In this document: positions 1-5,465 of the stretch, piece after piece
How positions within the stretch are numbered: position 1 is the stretch's first letter
Layout of the letters: every line of letters starts with the position of its first letter
Source: an uncultured Bacteroides sp.
GTDB lineage: Bacteria; Bacteroidota; Bacteroidia; Bacteroidales; Bacteroidaceae
Direction of reading: 5' to 3'
DNA length: 6,679 nucleotides
Assembly (NCBI GenBank): GCA_900557355.1
Contig: USSR01000384.1
Span: 1 to 6,679 of the forward strand
The notes under the pieces: model-generated
What the model saw: only the letters and a program-made list of their open reading frames with translations
The model's database searches: none
Told to the model about the DNA's origin: nothing
Made by a program: the position numbers and the translations under genes

Positions 1-779
1 GATATAAGGGTATTGAGCACATCTTCCGCCCGTTGGGTGGACACATCCTGGAAAGACAACGTGATGATATTGGACTTCTCATCGTTCTGGGATATATTCA
101 AGCGAGCAGAACAGCCAGCTGATGCCGCAGACAAAGACTGGCGGGTTACATAAATTGTGCTTACCGTTTTATCTGAATAGGCAGCCGATGGAATAACGAC
201 AATAGGGCCTAGGGGGCTTTGAATACTGTCATTCAAATTGCCTTTCACAAAACCATCATTTTCTATTTCTGTTCCATTCCGTGTAAAAGAGGATAATTCC
301 ACTGCACCATCCTTTGCCAGATGCAGTTCGAAAGTTGCGGATTCATTCTCGGAAAGATTAGGAATCACCACCTGGACAGGAAGTTGGTTTCCATACACAG
401 TCTGTTTATGAAAACGTCCGTCTGTCTGATAATTCATTTCCAAATGCAATCGAGACACCACTTCACGCATGATGTCGGGAGACTTCAAAGTTCCCATCTC
501 GTTATAGACATTGGTGTTGGTCGTAAACAGTCCCAAATCGGAAAAAGACTCCATATCCGTAGAAGAAGATTTCCCTTTGGAATCGTCTTTAATCAAAATA
601 GAGGCAGTCCTGACATATACCGATGGGGTTCTCAACAGATAAAAGGTCGCAACCCCCAAACATAAGGCCAATGAAATGGCAAACCAGTGCCATTTGTTGA
701 GACAGAGGTAAAATAAATCCTGTATGGTAATGAAATCCTGCGTATTTTGTACTGTTGATTTATTCTGAATAGTAGCCAT
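1..779 (-). CDS. Wzz/Wzc-like polysaccharide chain-length determinant, N-terminal part (3' end beyond the left edge)
   Basis: The frame is open from an ATG at 777-779 to the left edge (259 codons) without a stop, so the C-terminus lies outside the window. It begins MATIQNKSTVQNTQDF. A short cytoplasmic N-terminus is followed by a hydrophobic segment at about residues 30-49 (core FAISLALCLGVATFYLL), then a long polar, presumably periplasmic region. The segment LSFQDVSTQRAEDVLNTLI at the left edge matches the end of the Wzz domain. Members of this family are inner-membrane polysaccharide co-polymerases that set chain length and couple synthesis to export. In Bacteroidales CPS operons many carry a C-terminal BY-kinase domain, but whether this one does cannot be seen. 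It starts 9 bp after the export lipoprotein stop, with an AAGAGA purine run just before the ATG, so the two are almost certainly cotranscribed. The family call is firm; plain Wzz versus Wzc-type kinase is open. Confidence 0.88.
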   Translation of the reverse strand, partial: MATIQNKSTVQNTQDFITIQDLFYLCLNKWHWFAISLALCLGVATFYLLRTPSVYVRTASILIKDDSKGKSSSTDMESFSDLGLFTTNTNVYNEMGTLKSPDIMREVVSRLHLEMNYQTDGRFHKQTVYGNQLPVQVVIPNLSENESATFELHLAKDGAVELSSFTRNGTEIENDGFVKGNLNDSIQSPLGPIVVIPSAAYSDKTVSTIYVTRQSLSAASAGCSARLNISQNDEKSNIITLSFQDVSTQRAEDVLNTLI

Positions 780-788
780 TTCTCTTTT

Positions 789-1586
789 TTATTTAGCGAT
801 AAGTACAGCGATGGAGGTCAATAAAGAAGCCAGGGAAATCCAGAAAGAGGTGCTGCGCACATTGTTCCCGTTTACGGTAGACTGACGGGCTTTGGTAGCA
901 TTAGGCTCCACATATACCACATCATTCTGTTGCAGATAATAAGCAGGCGAAGTGTAAAGATGCTCGGCAGAGCAAAGATTGACTCCATAAACCCGTTGTT
1001 TTCCTTCTTCTTGACGCAACACCAATACCTTTTCCCGCTTTCCGTAGATAGTGAGGTCTCCCGCCTGGCTTAAGGCATCCAGGATTGTAAGGTTATCCTT
1101 GTCGATACTAAAACGGCCGGGATTGTTCACTTCACCCATTACGGCTACGCTGAGATTCATATATTCCACCGTAACGACAGGGTCTTTAATCAAATCATGC
1201 GACTGTAGCTCTTTCTTAATATAGGCAGCCACCTCTTCACGGGTCATACCGGCTATGTGAATTTCTCCCAACACGGGAAAGTCAATGTTCCCTTTGGAAT
1301 CTACCGTATAACCGGACACACCACGATTAGAACCGGAAGAGCCCTCCATGCCGATCTGTTGAGAAACAATCGGCAAGTTAAACAGGTTGGTTAGGCGCAA
1401 ATCCTGGCTGTTGACTAAAATAGACAATTTGTCTTTCGGCTGAATCTTAATCTCTACCGGATCAGTAAGTGCCAATTCACTTTCGCCCGGACGTAAATCT
1501 TGAAAATAAACGACTTCTTTTGAAGTTGAGCAAGCTCCTAAAAACAGGAGTAATATTGCCCCAATTAAATTTTTGCAAAAATTCAT
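789..1586 (-). CDS. Wza-like polysaccharide export outer-membrane lipoprotein
   Basis: The product is 265 aa. The N-terminus is a lipoprotein signal peptide: MNFCKN, a hydrophobic run, then lipobox LGAC with the lipidated Cys at residue 19. A Poly_export domain covers about residues 45-140 (VEIKIQPKDKLSI, then the VDSKGNIDFPVLGEIHIAG segment). An SLBB-type domain follows at about 145-228, starting VAVMGEVNNPGRFSI. A hydrophobic stretch at about 247-263 ends the protein and could be the outer-membrane-spanning helix, as in Wza. Proteins of this family form the outer-membrane channel for capsular or exopolysaccharide and partner with the Wzz/Wzc protein encoded 9 bp downstream. It begins 12 bp after the transferase stop, consistent with one operon. 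The length is typical of Bacteroidales CPS export proteins, which are shorter than E. coli Wza. It appears intact. Confidence 0.93.
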   Translation of the reverse strand: MNFCKNLIGAILLLFLGACSTSKEVVYFQDLRPGESELALTDPVEIKIQPKDKLSILVNSQDLRLTNLFNLPIVSQQIGMEGSSGSNRGVSGYTVDSKGNIDFPVLGEIHIAGMTREEVAAYIKKELQSHDLIKDPVVTVEYMNLSVAVMGEVNNPGRFSIDKDNLTILDALSQAGDLTIYGKREKVLVLRQEEGKQRVYGVNLCSAEHLYTSPAYYLQQNDVVYVEPNATKARQSTVNGNNVRSTSFWISLASLLTSIAVLIAK

Positions 1587-1598
1587 ATTGATATAAAA

Positions 1599-2114
1599 CT
1601 ATAGTTTCGAATGAGCTATATGGATTCTACGGGTTAACCATAGATTACCCAAGGTCCATATAAAGATGTCCAGTACTAAAAGTAAGGTTACATTTATATA
1701 ACGTGAAAGCAAAATATTGCACAGGGTAAAACAGACGGATATAAGCACAATGGTAATCATGGCTGTACGCTGCTTCATACCAATGGCAAGCATTTTGTGA
1801 TGGATATGGTTCTTATCTGGCAAAAAGGGATTCTTTCCGTTTCGCACACGGTGCAAATAAACCCGTACCACATCAAAACAGGGAATGATAAGCGGTGAAT
1901 AGGCTAAAAAGAAAGCATTAGGCTGTTGCATAGAGGGATTTACCGGAAACCCGTTAAGCAGTTTCAGACTTAAAATGCAAGTCATCATACCAATCGTCAA
2001 GCTGCCGGTATCACCCATGAATATTTTGTTCTTTTTGGCAGGATCTCCAAATACGTTATAATAGAAAAAGGGGACGAGCACTCCAAGTGTCGCAAAAGCG
2101 TGCGAGCAGGGCAT
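1599..2114 (-). pseudogene. C-terminal fragment of a frameshifted WecA/MraY-like glycosyl-1-phosphate transferase
   Basis: This frame continues the transferase after a frameshift near 2098-2102. The first residues (MPCSH) are probably out-of-frame reading of upstream sequence; authentic homology starts at about AFATLGVLVPFF. It holds the second half of the family signature: FMGDTGSL, which supplies a catalytic/Mg-binding Asp, and the HIHH motif (PDKNHIHHKM) that in WecA-like enzymes contributes to nucleotide-sugar recognition. Several hydrophobic helices follow (about residues 120-160). About 166 residues belong to the protein. Added to the upstream part, this gives a total of about 382 aa, normal for the family, so the two parts are one gene split by a single lesion rather than two genes. 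Independent translation from the internal ATG at 2114 is possible but would give only a partial enzyme. Confidence 0.82.
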
Positions 2115-2748
2115 AAATGTATTCGCCTATTATAAAAAACACCAATCCATAAAAAAGCATAGCCACTCCACACAATCCGGAAGCCAATCCGTCTATCCCA
2201 TCTATCAGATTGATGGCATTGATAATAAATACCACGGCGAATAAGGTAATGGGGTATCCAATCCATTCAAGAAGAGCGTGAATAAACAGCAAACCGTGCA
2301 GGTTATTGATCCACAGCCCGCCTGCAATGACCAGTAATCCGCAAATAATCTGTATGGCGAACTTGGCACGGTAACGGATACCAATCAGGTCATCAGCCAT
2401 ACCAACCAGATAAAGCATCATAATGGTACAGAAGCCGAATGCCAACGGGCGGCTTTCACTGCCGATATTACCAAGAAGCTGACCGTATCCCAACAACATA
2501 TTGAGTCCCAAAGCAAGTGCCACCGAGAAAAAGACAACCGGCTTGAAGGCTATCCCTCCTAAACGGGGTACTACTCCCTGATGGATCTTCCGTTCATCAG
2601 GCACATCAAACAGACGCTTACGAAATGATATCAACAAGATTTGTGGAATCAAGACGCCGGCACAAAATACGCTCAAGGCGAATACAAACAAGGAGTTGAC
2701 AACCCAAAAGGCACTGGAATTGTCCATTACATTTGAAATAACAGTCAT
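2056..2748 (-). pseudogene. N-terminal fragment of a frameshifted WecA/MraY-like undecaprenyl-phosphate sugar-1-phosphate transferase
   Basis: An intact version would transfer a sugar-1-phosphate (GlcNAc or a derivative) from a UDP-sugar to undecaprenyl phosphate, the first membrane step of repeat-unit synthesis. Visible motifs are DVPDERKIH and PRLGG (about residues 48-65), the MADD Asp pair (119-120) and NAINLIDGIDGLASG (177-191), set among hydrophobic helices. After IYALLA (ending at residue 216) the frame becomes RFCDTWSARPLFLL and stops at 2056, while the -1-shifted frame reads AFATLGVLVPFF. One extra base in minus-strand GCTCGCACGC explains the break. The region is not a homopolymer, so slippage is unlikely. 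I chose the ATG at 2748, which lies 10 bp after the upxY stop; an upstream TTG at 2799 would overlap upxY, and an ATG at 2727 is a further alternative. The break is either a real null mutation or an assembly/sequencing error. Confidence 0.85.
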
Positions 2749-2758
2749 AAATATCGTA

Positions 2759-3295
2759 TCAGGCAAATTGAATATACTCAGGAAGAACCTCCACACCAAC
2801 AGCGAGATAACCCTTTAATTCGACAAGCAAGCGTTTTATCTTGCTGCCTCGTATTTTAAGCAAACAGCCCTCATATCCATTGAGAGCGCCTCCTATAATC
2901 CGAATTTTATGTCCGCACATCTGAGGGGTTATTTCTTCCGGCAAATAATATTTGGGTGAATCGGAACTGCTGACGGCTTGTATGAATCTGTCCATTTCCA
3001 AATCAGACACAGTCATAGGCTCCCGGAACGTATTCCGCAACCAACGGTATTGAAGCGTTTTGGTTCTTTCCACAATGGAGTCCAAATGCTGACGGGAATC
3101 ATAAACAAAGAGCAAATCTTGAATGACCGGAACTTTCTCACGCACCTTTTTGCCCTTTTGCAAAATGATTTGCCACTTCAAGGGGACAAACACCTTTACT
3201 CCTGCTTCTTGCAGTTGTTTGTATGCCGGCTTTTTAGCATTACACCGTTTTAAATCACGCATGACATACCATTGTGCGCATTCAGTATTTCCCAT
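2759..3295 (-). CDS. upxY: UpxY-family NusG-like transcription antiterminator of a capsular polysaccharide operon
   Basis: The product is 178 aa, the usual UpxY size. An N-terminal NusG (NGN) domain spans about residues 7-115 (AQWYVMRDLKRCNAKK, then FVPLKW, then VPVIQDLLFVY). A C-terminal KOW-type segment lies at about 127-160 (CGHKIRIIGGALNGYEG). In Bacteroides fragilis, UpxY proteins are encoded first in each CPS operon and prevent premature termination in that operon's own untranslated leader. The same first position here, with a long AT-rich leader and an invertible promoter upstream, fits that role. The ATG at 3293-3295 follows an A-rich stretch without a clear Shine-Dalgarno, as is normal in Bacteroidetes. 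In known loci upxY is often followed by upxZ, whose product inhibits other UpxY proteins; none is found here, because the transferase starts 10 bp downstream. Confidence 0.93.
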   Translation of the reverse strand: MGNTECAQWYVMRDLKRCNAKKPAYKQLQEAGVKVFVPLKWQIILQKGKKVREKVPVIQDLLFVYDSRQHLDSIVERTKTLQYRWLRNTFREPMTVSDLEMDRFIQAVSSSDSPKYYLPEEITPQMCGHKIRIIGGALNGYEGCLLKIRGSKIKRLLVELKGYLAVGVEVLPEYIQFA

Positions 3296-3465
3296 TGATA
3301 TACTTTAGTTCAGGCAAATATCACCAATCCTGCACGATTATTCTATTTGTTAATAATCAGGCAGTTACAAAATACTTTCCAAAAGTAGGAATCTTTTATT
3401 CCTTTAATCATCCCTTGCATCGCTATTCTAAAAGGCAAGTGTTCACTTATACTAAAACATACTAC
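3296..3465 (-). promoter_or_regulatory. 5' leader of the upxY operon
   Basis: This stretch between the left recombination repeat and the upxY ATG has no credible coding frame and is AT-rich. When the switch is ON it would be transcribed as the untranslated leader on which UpxY is expected to act. A small stem can be seen at 3387-3403: AGGAAT pairs with ATTCCT around a 5-nt loop. It could be a pause or recognition hairpin, but it lacks a trailing U-run, so it is not a convincing terminator. The role of the leader is inferred from B. fragilis UpxY biology; only the gap, composition and hairpin are seen directly. Confidence 0.5.
3380..3387 (-). promoter_or_regulatory. possible fixed -7 box upstream of upxY
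   Basis: The minus strand reads TACTTTTG here, an exact match to the Bacteroides -7 consensus TAnnTTTG and pointing at upxY about 85 bp away. The same 8-mer forms the switch promoter at 3640-3647. No TTG/TTTG -33 element is seen at the proper distance upstream, and an AT-rich leader can give such a match by chance, so this is a weak candidate for a non-invertible promoter. Confidence 0.25.
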
Positions 3466-3487
3466 TCTTCTTAAGAGAAGTACATCT
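3466..3487 (-). repeat. left recombination site (IR1) of the promoter switch
   Basis: On the plus strand it starts TCTTCTTAAGAGAAGTAC. Its reverse complement is identical to 3713-3734 over 22 bp, and to 3659-3675 over 17 bp. The central TCTTAAGA is palindromic, as expected for a tyrosine-recombinase core site that binds protomers on both sides. It lies between the switch promoter and upxY. Confidence 0.85.
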
Positions 3488-3618
3488 TTTAGTTATAAAG
3501 CGATAATAACTTGATAAACAAAGTCATGTTAGAGGATATATGGGGATGATTGTTTTTCATTTTACGCATTATGTTGAAGATTCTTAAAAATAAGTAGTAA
3601 AAAAAGTTCGCTTTATGC

Positions 3619-3647
3619 CTTGATTTTTAGATTTTTTCGTACTTTTG
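3619..3647 (+). promoter_or_regulatory. Bacteroides-type promoter of the switch, reading rightward (away from upxY)
   Basis: The -7 box is TACTTTTG at 3640-3647, an exact TAnnTTTG match. A CTTG/TTG -33-like element at 3619-3622 sits 17 bp upstream of it. Transcription would start at about 3653, just before the repeat at 3659. In the present orientation it runs into the 3' end of the recombinase gene on its antisense strand. After inversion it would face upxY with a leader of roughly 190 or 250 nt, depending on which right-hand repeat is used. Confidence 0.7.
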
Positions 3648-3658
3648 CAAACGAAATA

Positions 3659-3677
3659 TACTTCTCTTAAGAAGATA
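3659..3677 (+). repeat. right recombination site copy 1 (IR2)
   Basis: TACTTCTCTTAAGAAGATA occurs here and again, identical over 19 bp and in direct orientation, at 3718-3736. It is the inverse of the left site over 17 bp. It abuts the promoter, so IR1 x IR2 is the smallest inversion that moves the promoter. Confidence 0.8.
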
Positions 3678-3712
3678 AAGTGACTATCGCTACTCTTTCA
3701 AGTTCATTATAT

Positions 3713-3736
3713 AGATGTACTTCTCTTAAGAAGATA
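3713..3736 (+). repeat. right recombination site copy 2 (IR3), next to the recombinase 3' end
   Basis: Positions 3713-3734 are the full 22-bp inverse of IR1, a longer match than IR2 has. Positions 3718-3736 are a 19-bp direct repeat of IR2, with a period of 59 bp. It lies 21 bp beyond the recombinase stop codon. It may be the true partner of IR1, with IR2 as an accessory or alternative site. Confidence 0.82.
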
Positions 3737-3757
3737 TGTACCTTTTTCGGTATTTAT

Positions 3758-4966
3758 TTATATAGACATCAAAATGAGACTATTTGCCTTGTCTACAATA
3801 GATGTGTCTAAAGAGGCAAGATAAATTCGGGTGGTTTGCTCCGAATCATGTCCCAGTGCCTCACTGATGACAGGCAAAGAAACATTTTTACTTTGAGCGA
3901 TGCTGGCCCAAGCATGGCGGGCAACATAGGTGGTAAGTGGAATACCCAGACCCATTTGTTTGCCAATGTGTTTCAGATTTCTGTTGATACGGTGCGCTTC
4001 ATTTTGGTATTGATGCCATTCGTCCACACCATTGTTCTGAATAATTGGTAGCAGGTAGGAAGTTTCAGAGGTATTGTATTTATCAATAAGTTCCTGCATG
4101 GGCTTTTCCCATTTGATAAACAATTGCTGACCGGTTTTTTTTCTCCGATAGGTCAGGATTCCATTCTGGAGGTCTTTCTTTTTCAGGAATGCCATATCCA
4201 CAAAGGACATTCCACGTGTATAAAAACTGAACATAAAGATGTCTCTGGCAAAAATGAGAGACTTCTTATTAAGATCCAAATCCCGTATTCTTCGAATCAC
4301 GCTGAGGGAAACCGCCCGTTTCTTCGTTTTGTCTATGCCGGTATAGACATGCTTGAAGGGATTTCGTTGAACAACAAGCCCTTCATTCACGGCCCGGTTA
4401 TAAATGGCCCTGAGGTTACGCATATAATACGAACAGCTATTCGGGCAGATGCCATTCCCTTTGAGCCAGCTTTCATAAGCTATCATCTGATTGGAATCCA
4501 TTTCATCCAACGGGACATCTCCACGGTTATTCAAGTAACGTTCAAAACTGTTCAAGGCACACTGATAGGTACCAGCTGTGCGTACCTTACCTATCTGCCT
4601 CAATTCTACCAGCAGTTCTTTTCCATATAAAAGGAAAGTGCAATTCCCTTCAGGAGCAGTGTAAAGTTCTATTATACGGTCCACAGTGAAAGGGCTGTCT
4701 TCCTGATTCAATCGGTTGATGCATTTCTTTATTCGGAAAAGGTCTTTATCAATTTGATTTTTTAATGCGGCAAGATAGCTTTTTCGGCCTTCTCCACTTC
4801 CTGCCGAGACATTGATTTCACCGGAAGCAGAAATCCACTCACTTGGAAACAGTTTGTAACCGGTGCGGATATGCCGTACTTTACAATGATGAATTATTTG
4901 ATAATGAACCGTTCCCTCTTTAAGGATAACGGATGAAGGACTGAATTTTACTTTTACACTAGTCAT
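3758..4966 (-). CDS. tyrosine-type site-specific recombinase (Tsr-like), probable local invertase
   Basis: The product is 402 aa from the ATG at 4964-4966; a TTG two codons upstream (4972) is less likely. The layout is that of Bacteroidetes tyrosine recombinases: an N-terminal arm-binding/beta region (about residues 1-85), a SAM-like core-binding domain (about 98-195), then the catalytic domain. Catalytic residues visible are Arg251 (SFYTRGMS), a Lys at about 276-277 (RRKKTG), Tyr347-x-x-Arg350 followed by His351 (YVARHAW), His373 (ALGHDS) and nucleophile Tyr382 (TTRIYL). Box II has Tyr in place of the usual His, which I recall as common in this Bacteroidetes group. The gene looks complete. 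It ends 21 bp from the inverted repeats, and in Bacteroides such recombinases next to CPS loci flip the adjacent promoter. A wider role as an element integrase cannot be excluded. No clear promoter was found in front of it; the OFF-state switch promoter reads antisense into its 3' end. Confidence 0.92.
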   Translation of the reverse strand: MTSVKVKFSPSSVILKEGTVHYQIIHHCKVRHIRTGYKLFPSEWISASGEINVSAGSGEGRKSYLAALKNQIDKDLFRIKKCINRLNQEDSPFTVDRIIELYTAPEGNCTFLLYGKELLVELRQIGKVRTAGTYQCALNSFERYLNNRGDVPLDEMDSNQMIAYESWLKGNGICPNSCSYYMRNLRAIYNRAVNEGLVVQRNPFKHVYTGIDKTKKRAVSLSVIRRIRDLDLNKKSLIFARDIFMFSFYTRGMSFVDMAFLKKKDLQNGILTYRRKKTGQQLFIKWEKPMQELIDKYNTSETSYLLPIIQNNGVDEWHQYQNEAHRINRNLKHIGKQMGLGIPLTTYVARHAWASIAQSKNVSLPVISEALGHDSEQTTRIYLASLDTSIVDKANSLILMSI

Positions 4967-5119
4967 AAACAATCAATTATTAGTTTAACATATGGAATAA
5001 AAACAGGAAGTAATTCAAAAAACTTCAAGCTGTTATGTATATCTCCAGCTAAACTATTCTTGATTGATAAAAGACGCTTTAATTATTTTTATCTAAAGCA
5101 TTGTATTGAGTAATATGAC
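4967..5119. other. AT-rich upstream region of the recombinase gene
   Basis: No open frame of interest and no exact TAnnTTTG promoter match was found on the minus strand here. The nearest is TAGTTTAG at about 5050-5057, which misses one conserved base. Recombinase transcription may therefore use a weak promoter, or start further upstream and pass through the foldback. Confidence 0.3.
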
Positions 5120-5301
5120 ATAATAAGTAGATGTTGAAAATTAGTTTATACTATTCTTAAGAATTAGTTATACTTAAAATCACGTTATTGCACCGCATCT
5201 GCTCGCCCTGCACTCAGTCACATAGCTGAGTACAGAACAAGCAGCTACAGTACAATAACGAAATTTTAATGTATAACTAATTTCCAACATCTACTTATGA
5301 T
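5120..5301 (-). repeat. long imperfect foldback: candidate structured RNA or MITE-like element
   Basis: The left arm 5120-5217 pairs with the right arm 5226-5301 around an 8-nt loop (TCACATAG, 5218-5225). The arms match except for one block of about 23 bp extra in the left arm (roughly 5147-5169), a 1-nt indel, three transversions and nine transitions. All nine transitions have the polarity that gives G-U pairs in a minus-strand transcript, whereas a plus-strand transcript would have C-A mismatches. This favours an RNA hairpin made from the minus strand, the direction of all neighbouring genes, over a decaying transposon. It lies 150 bp upstream of the recombinase start and downstream of the ThiF gene, so it could act as a terminator, attenuator or processed small RNA. 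No matching open frame or target-site duplication is apparent. Confidence 0.6.
5147..5163 (+). repeat. degenerate copy of the recombinase repeat inside the foldback's left arm
   Basis: TATACTATTCTTAAGAA here matches TATACTTCTCTTAAGAA at 3657-3673 in 15 of 17 positions, in the same orientation as IR2 and IR3. It falls in the block of about 23 bp that the right arm of the foldback lacks, so it looks inserted or duplicated. The core ATTCTTAAGAAT (5153-5164) is a perfect 12-bp palindrome. Function as a recombination or binding site is a guess. Confidence 0.4.
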
Positions 5302-5308
5302 AAAGTAA

Positions 5309-5422
5309 AAGACCGCGTTCTGTATATTACGTGAAGACTTGAAACGGAGTGTCAGAGCCAATGCAAAGAATATCTTGCCATATAGAAAATGGAAAACTCA
5401 AAATGGAGAGGCTGTTTCCTGA
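5309..5422 (+). pseudogene. possible C-terminal gene remnant of unknown family
   Basis: Starting just outside the foldback, one plus-strand frame reads TAFCILREDLKRSVRANAKN and continues for 16 more residues to a TGA at 5420-5422. There is no start codon, and a stop sits directly upstream. The composition is protein-like (basic helix, PYRKWKT), as in the tail of a DNA-binding or transposase protein, but I do not recognise a family. It could be chance. The rest of 5302-5465 shows no other coding signal or convincing terminator. Confidence 0.2.
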
Positions 5423-5465
5423 ACTCTTTCCATTCAAGCGAAAGAATTTATAACTGTTGACCTGT

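Larger units (their letters stand above)
3466..3734. other. candidate invertible (phase-variable) promoter segment, OFF orientation
   Basis: A perfect 22-bp inverted repeat (3466-3487 against 3713-3734) bounds this segment, and an extra copy in the right-hand orientation lies inside at 3659-3677. Inversion through 3659-3677 would flip about 176 bp between the repeats; inversion through 3713-3734 would flip 225 bp. The only promoter-like sequence inside points rightward, away from upxY. Such segments upstream of upxY are the established on/off switches of Bacteroides capsules, and the neighbouring tyrosine recombinase gene supplies a likely invertase. The layout is seen directly; the actual inversion is inferred. 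Confidence 0.82.

Noticed and set aside
321..665. 114-codon plus-strand open frame at the left end
   Set aside because: It is antisense to the Wzz-like gene, whose frame is open from 779 to the edge and carries a membrane segment and Wzz motif.
1997..2266. 89-codon minus-strand frame across the transferase break
   Set aside because: It is the third frame of the transferase gene and carries none of its motifs, so it is not the bridging product.
3466..3736. CRISPR array, because of three similar repeats
   Set aside because: There are only three copies, one is inverted, and the spacings are unequal (about 176 and 40 bp); the layout fits recombination sites.
3713..3757. Intrinsic terminator for the recombinase gene
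   Set aside because: The only palindrome downstream is the recombination repeat itself, which lacks a GC-rich stem and a U-run.
4124..4630. 168-codon open frame on the plus strand opposite the recombinase
   Set aside because: It lies wholly within the recombinase gene on the other strand and shows no recognisable domain; the recombinase has clear catalytic motifs.
5388..5459. Short open frame MENSKWRGCFLNSF... downstream of the foldback
   Set aside because: It is only 23 codons, has no ribosome-binding or conservation signal, and overlaps the equally uncertain remnant frame.
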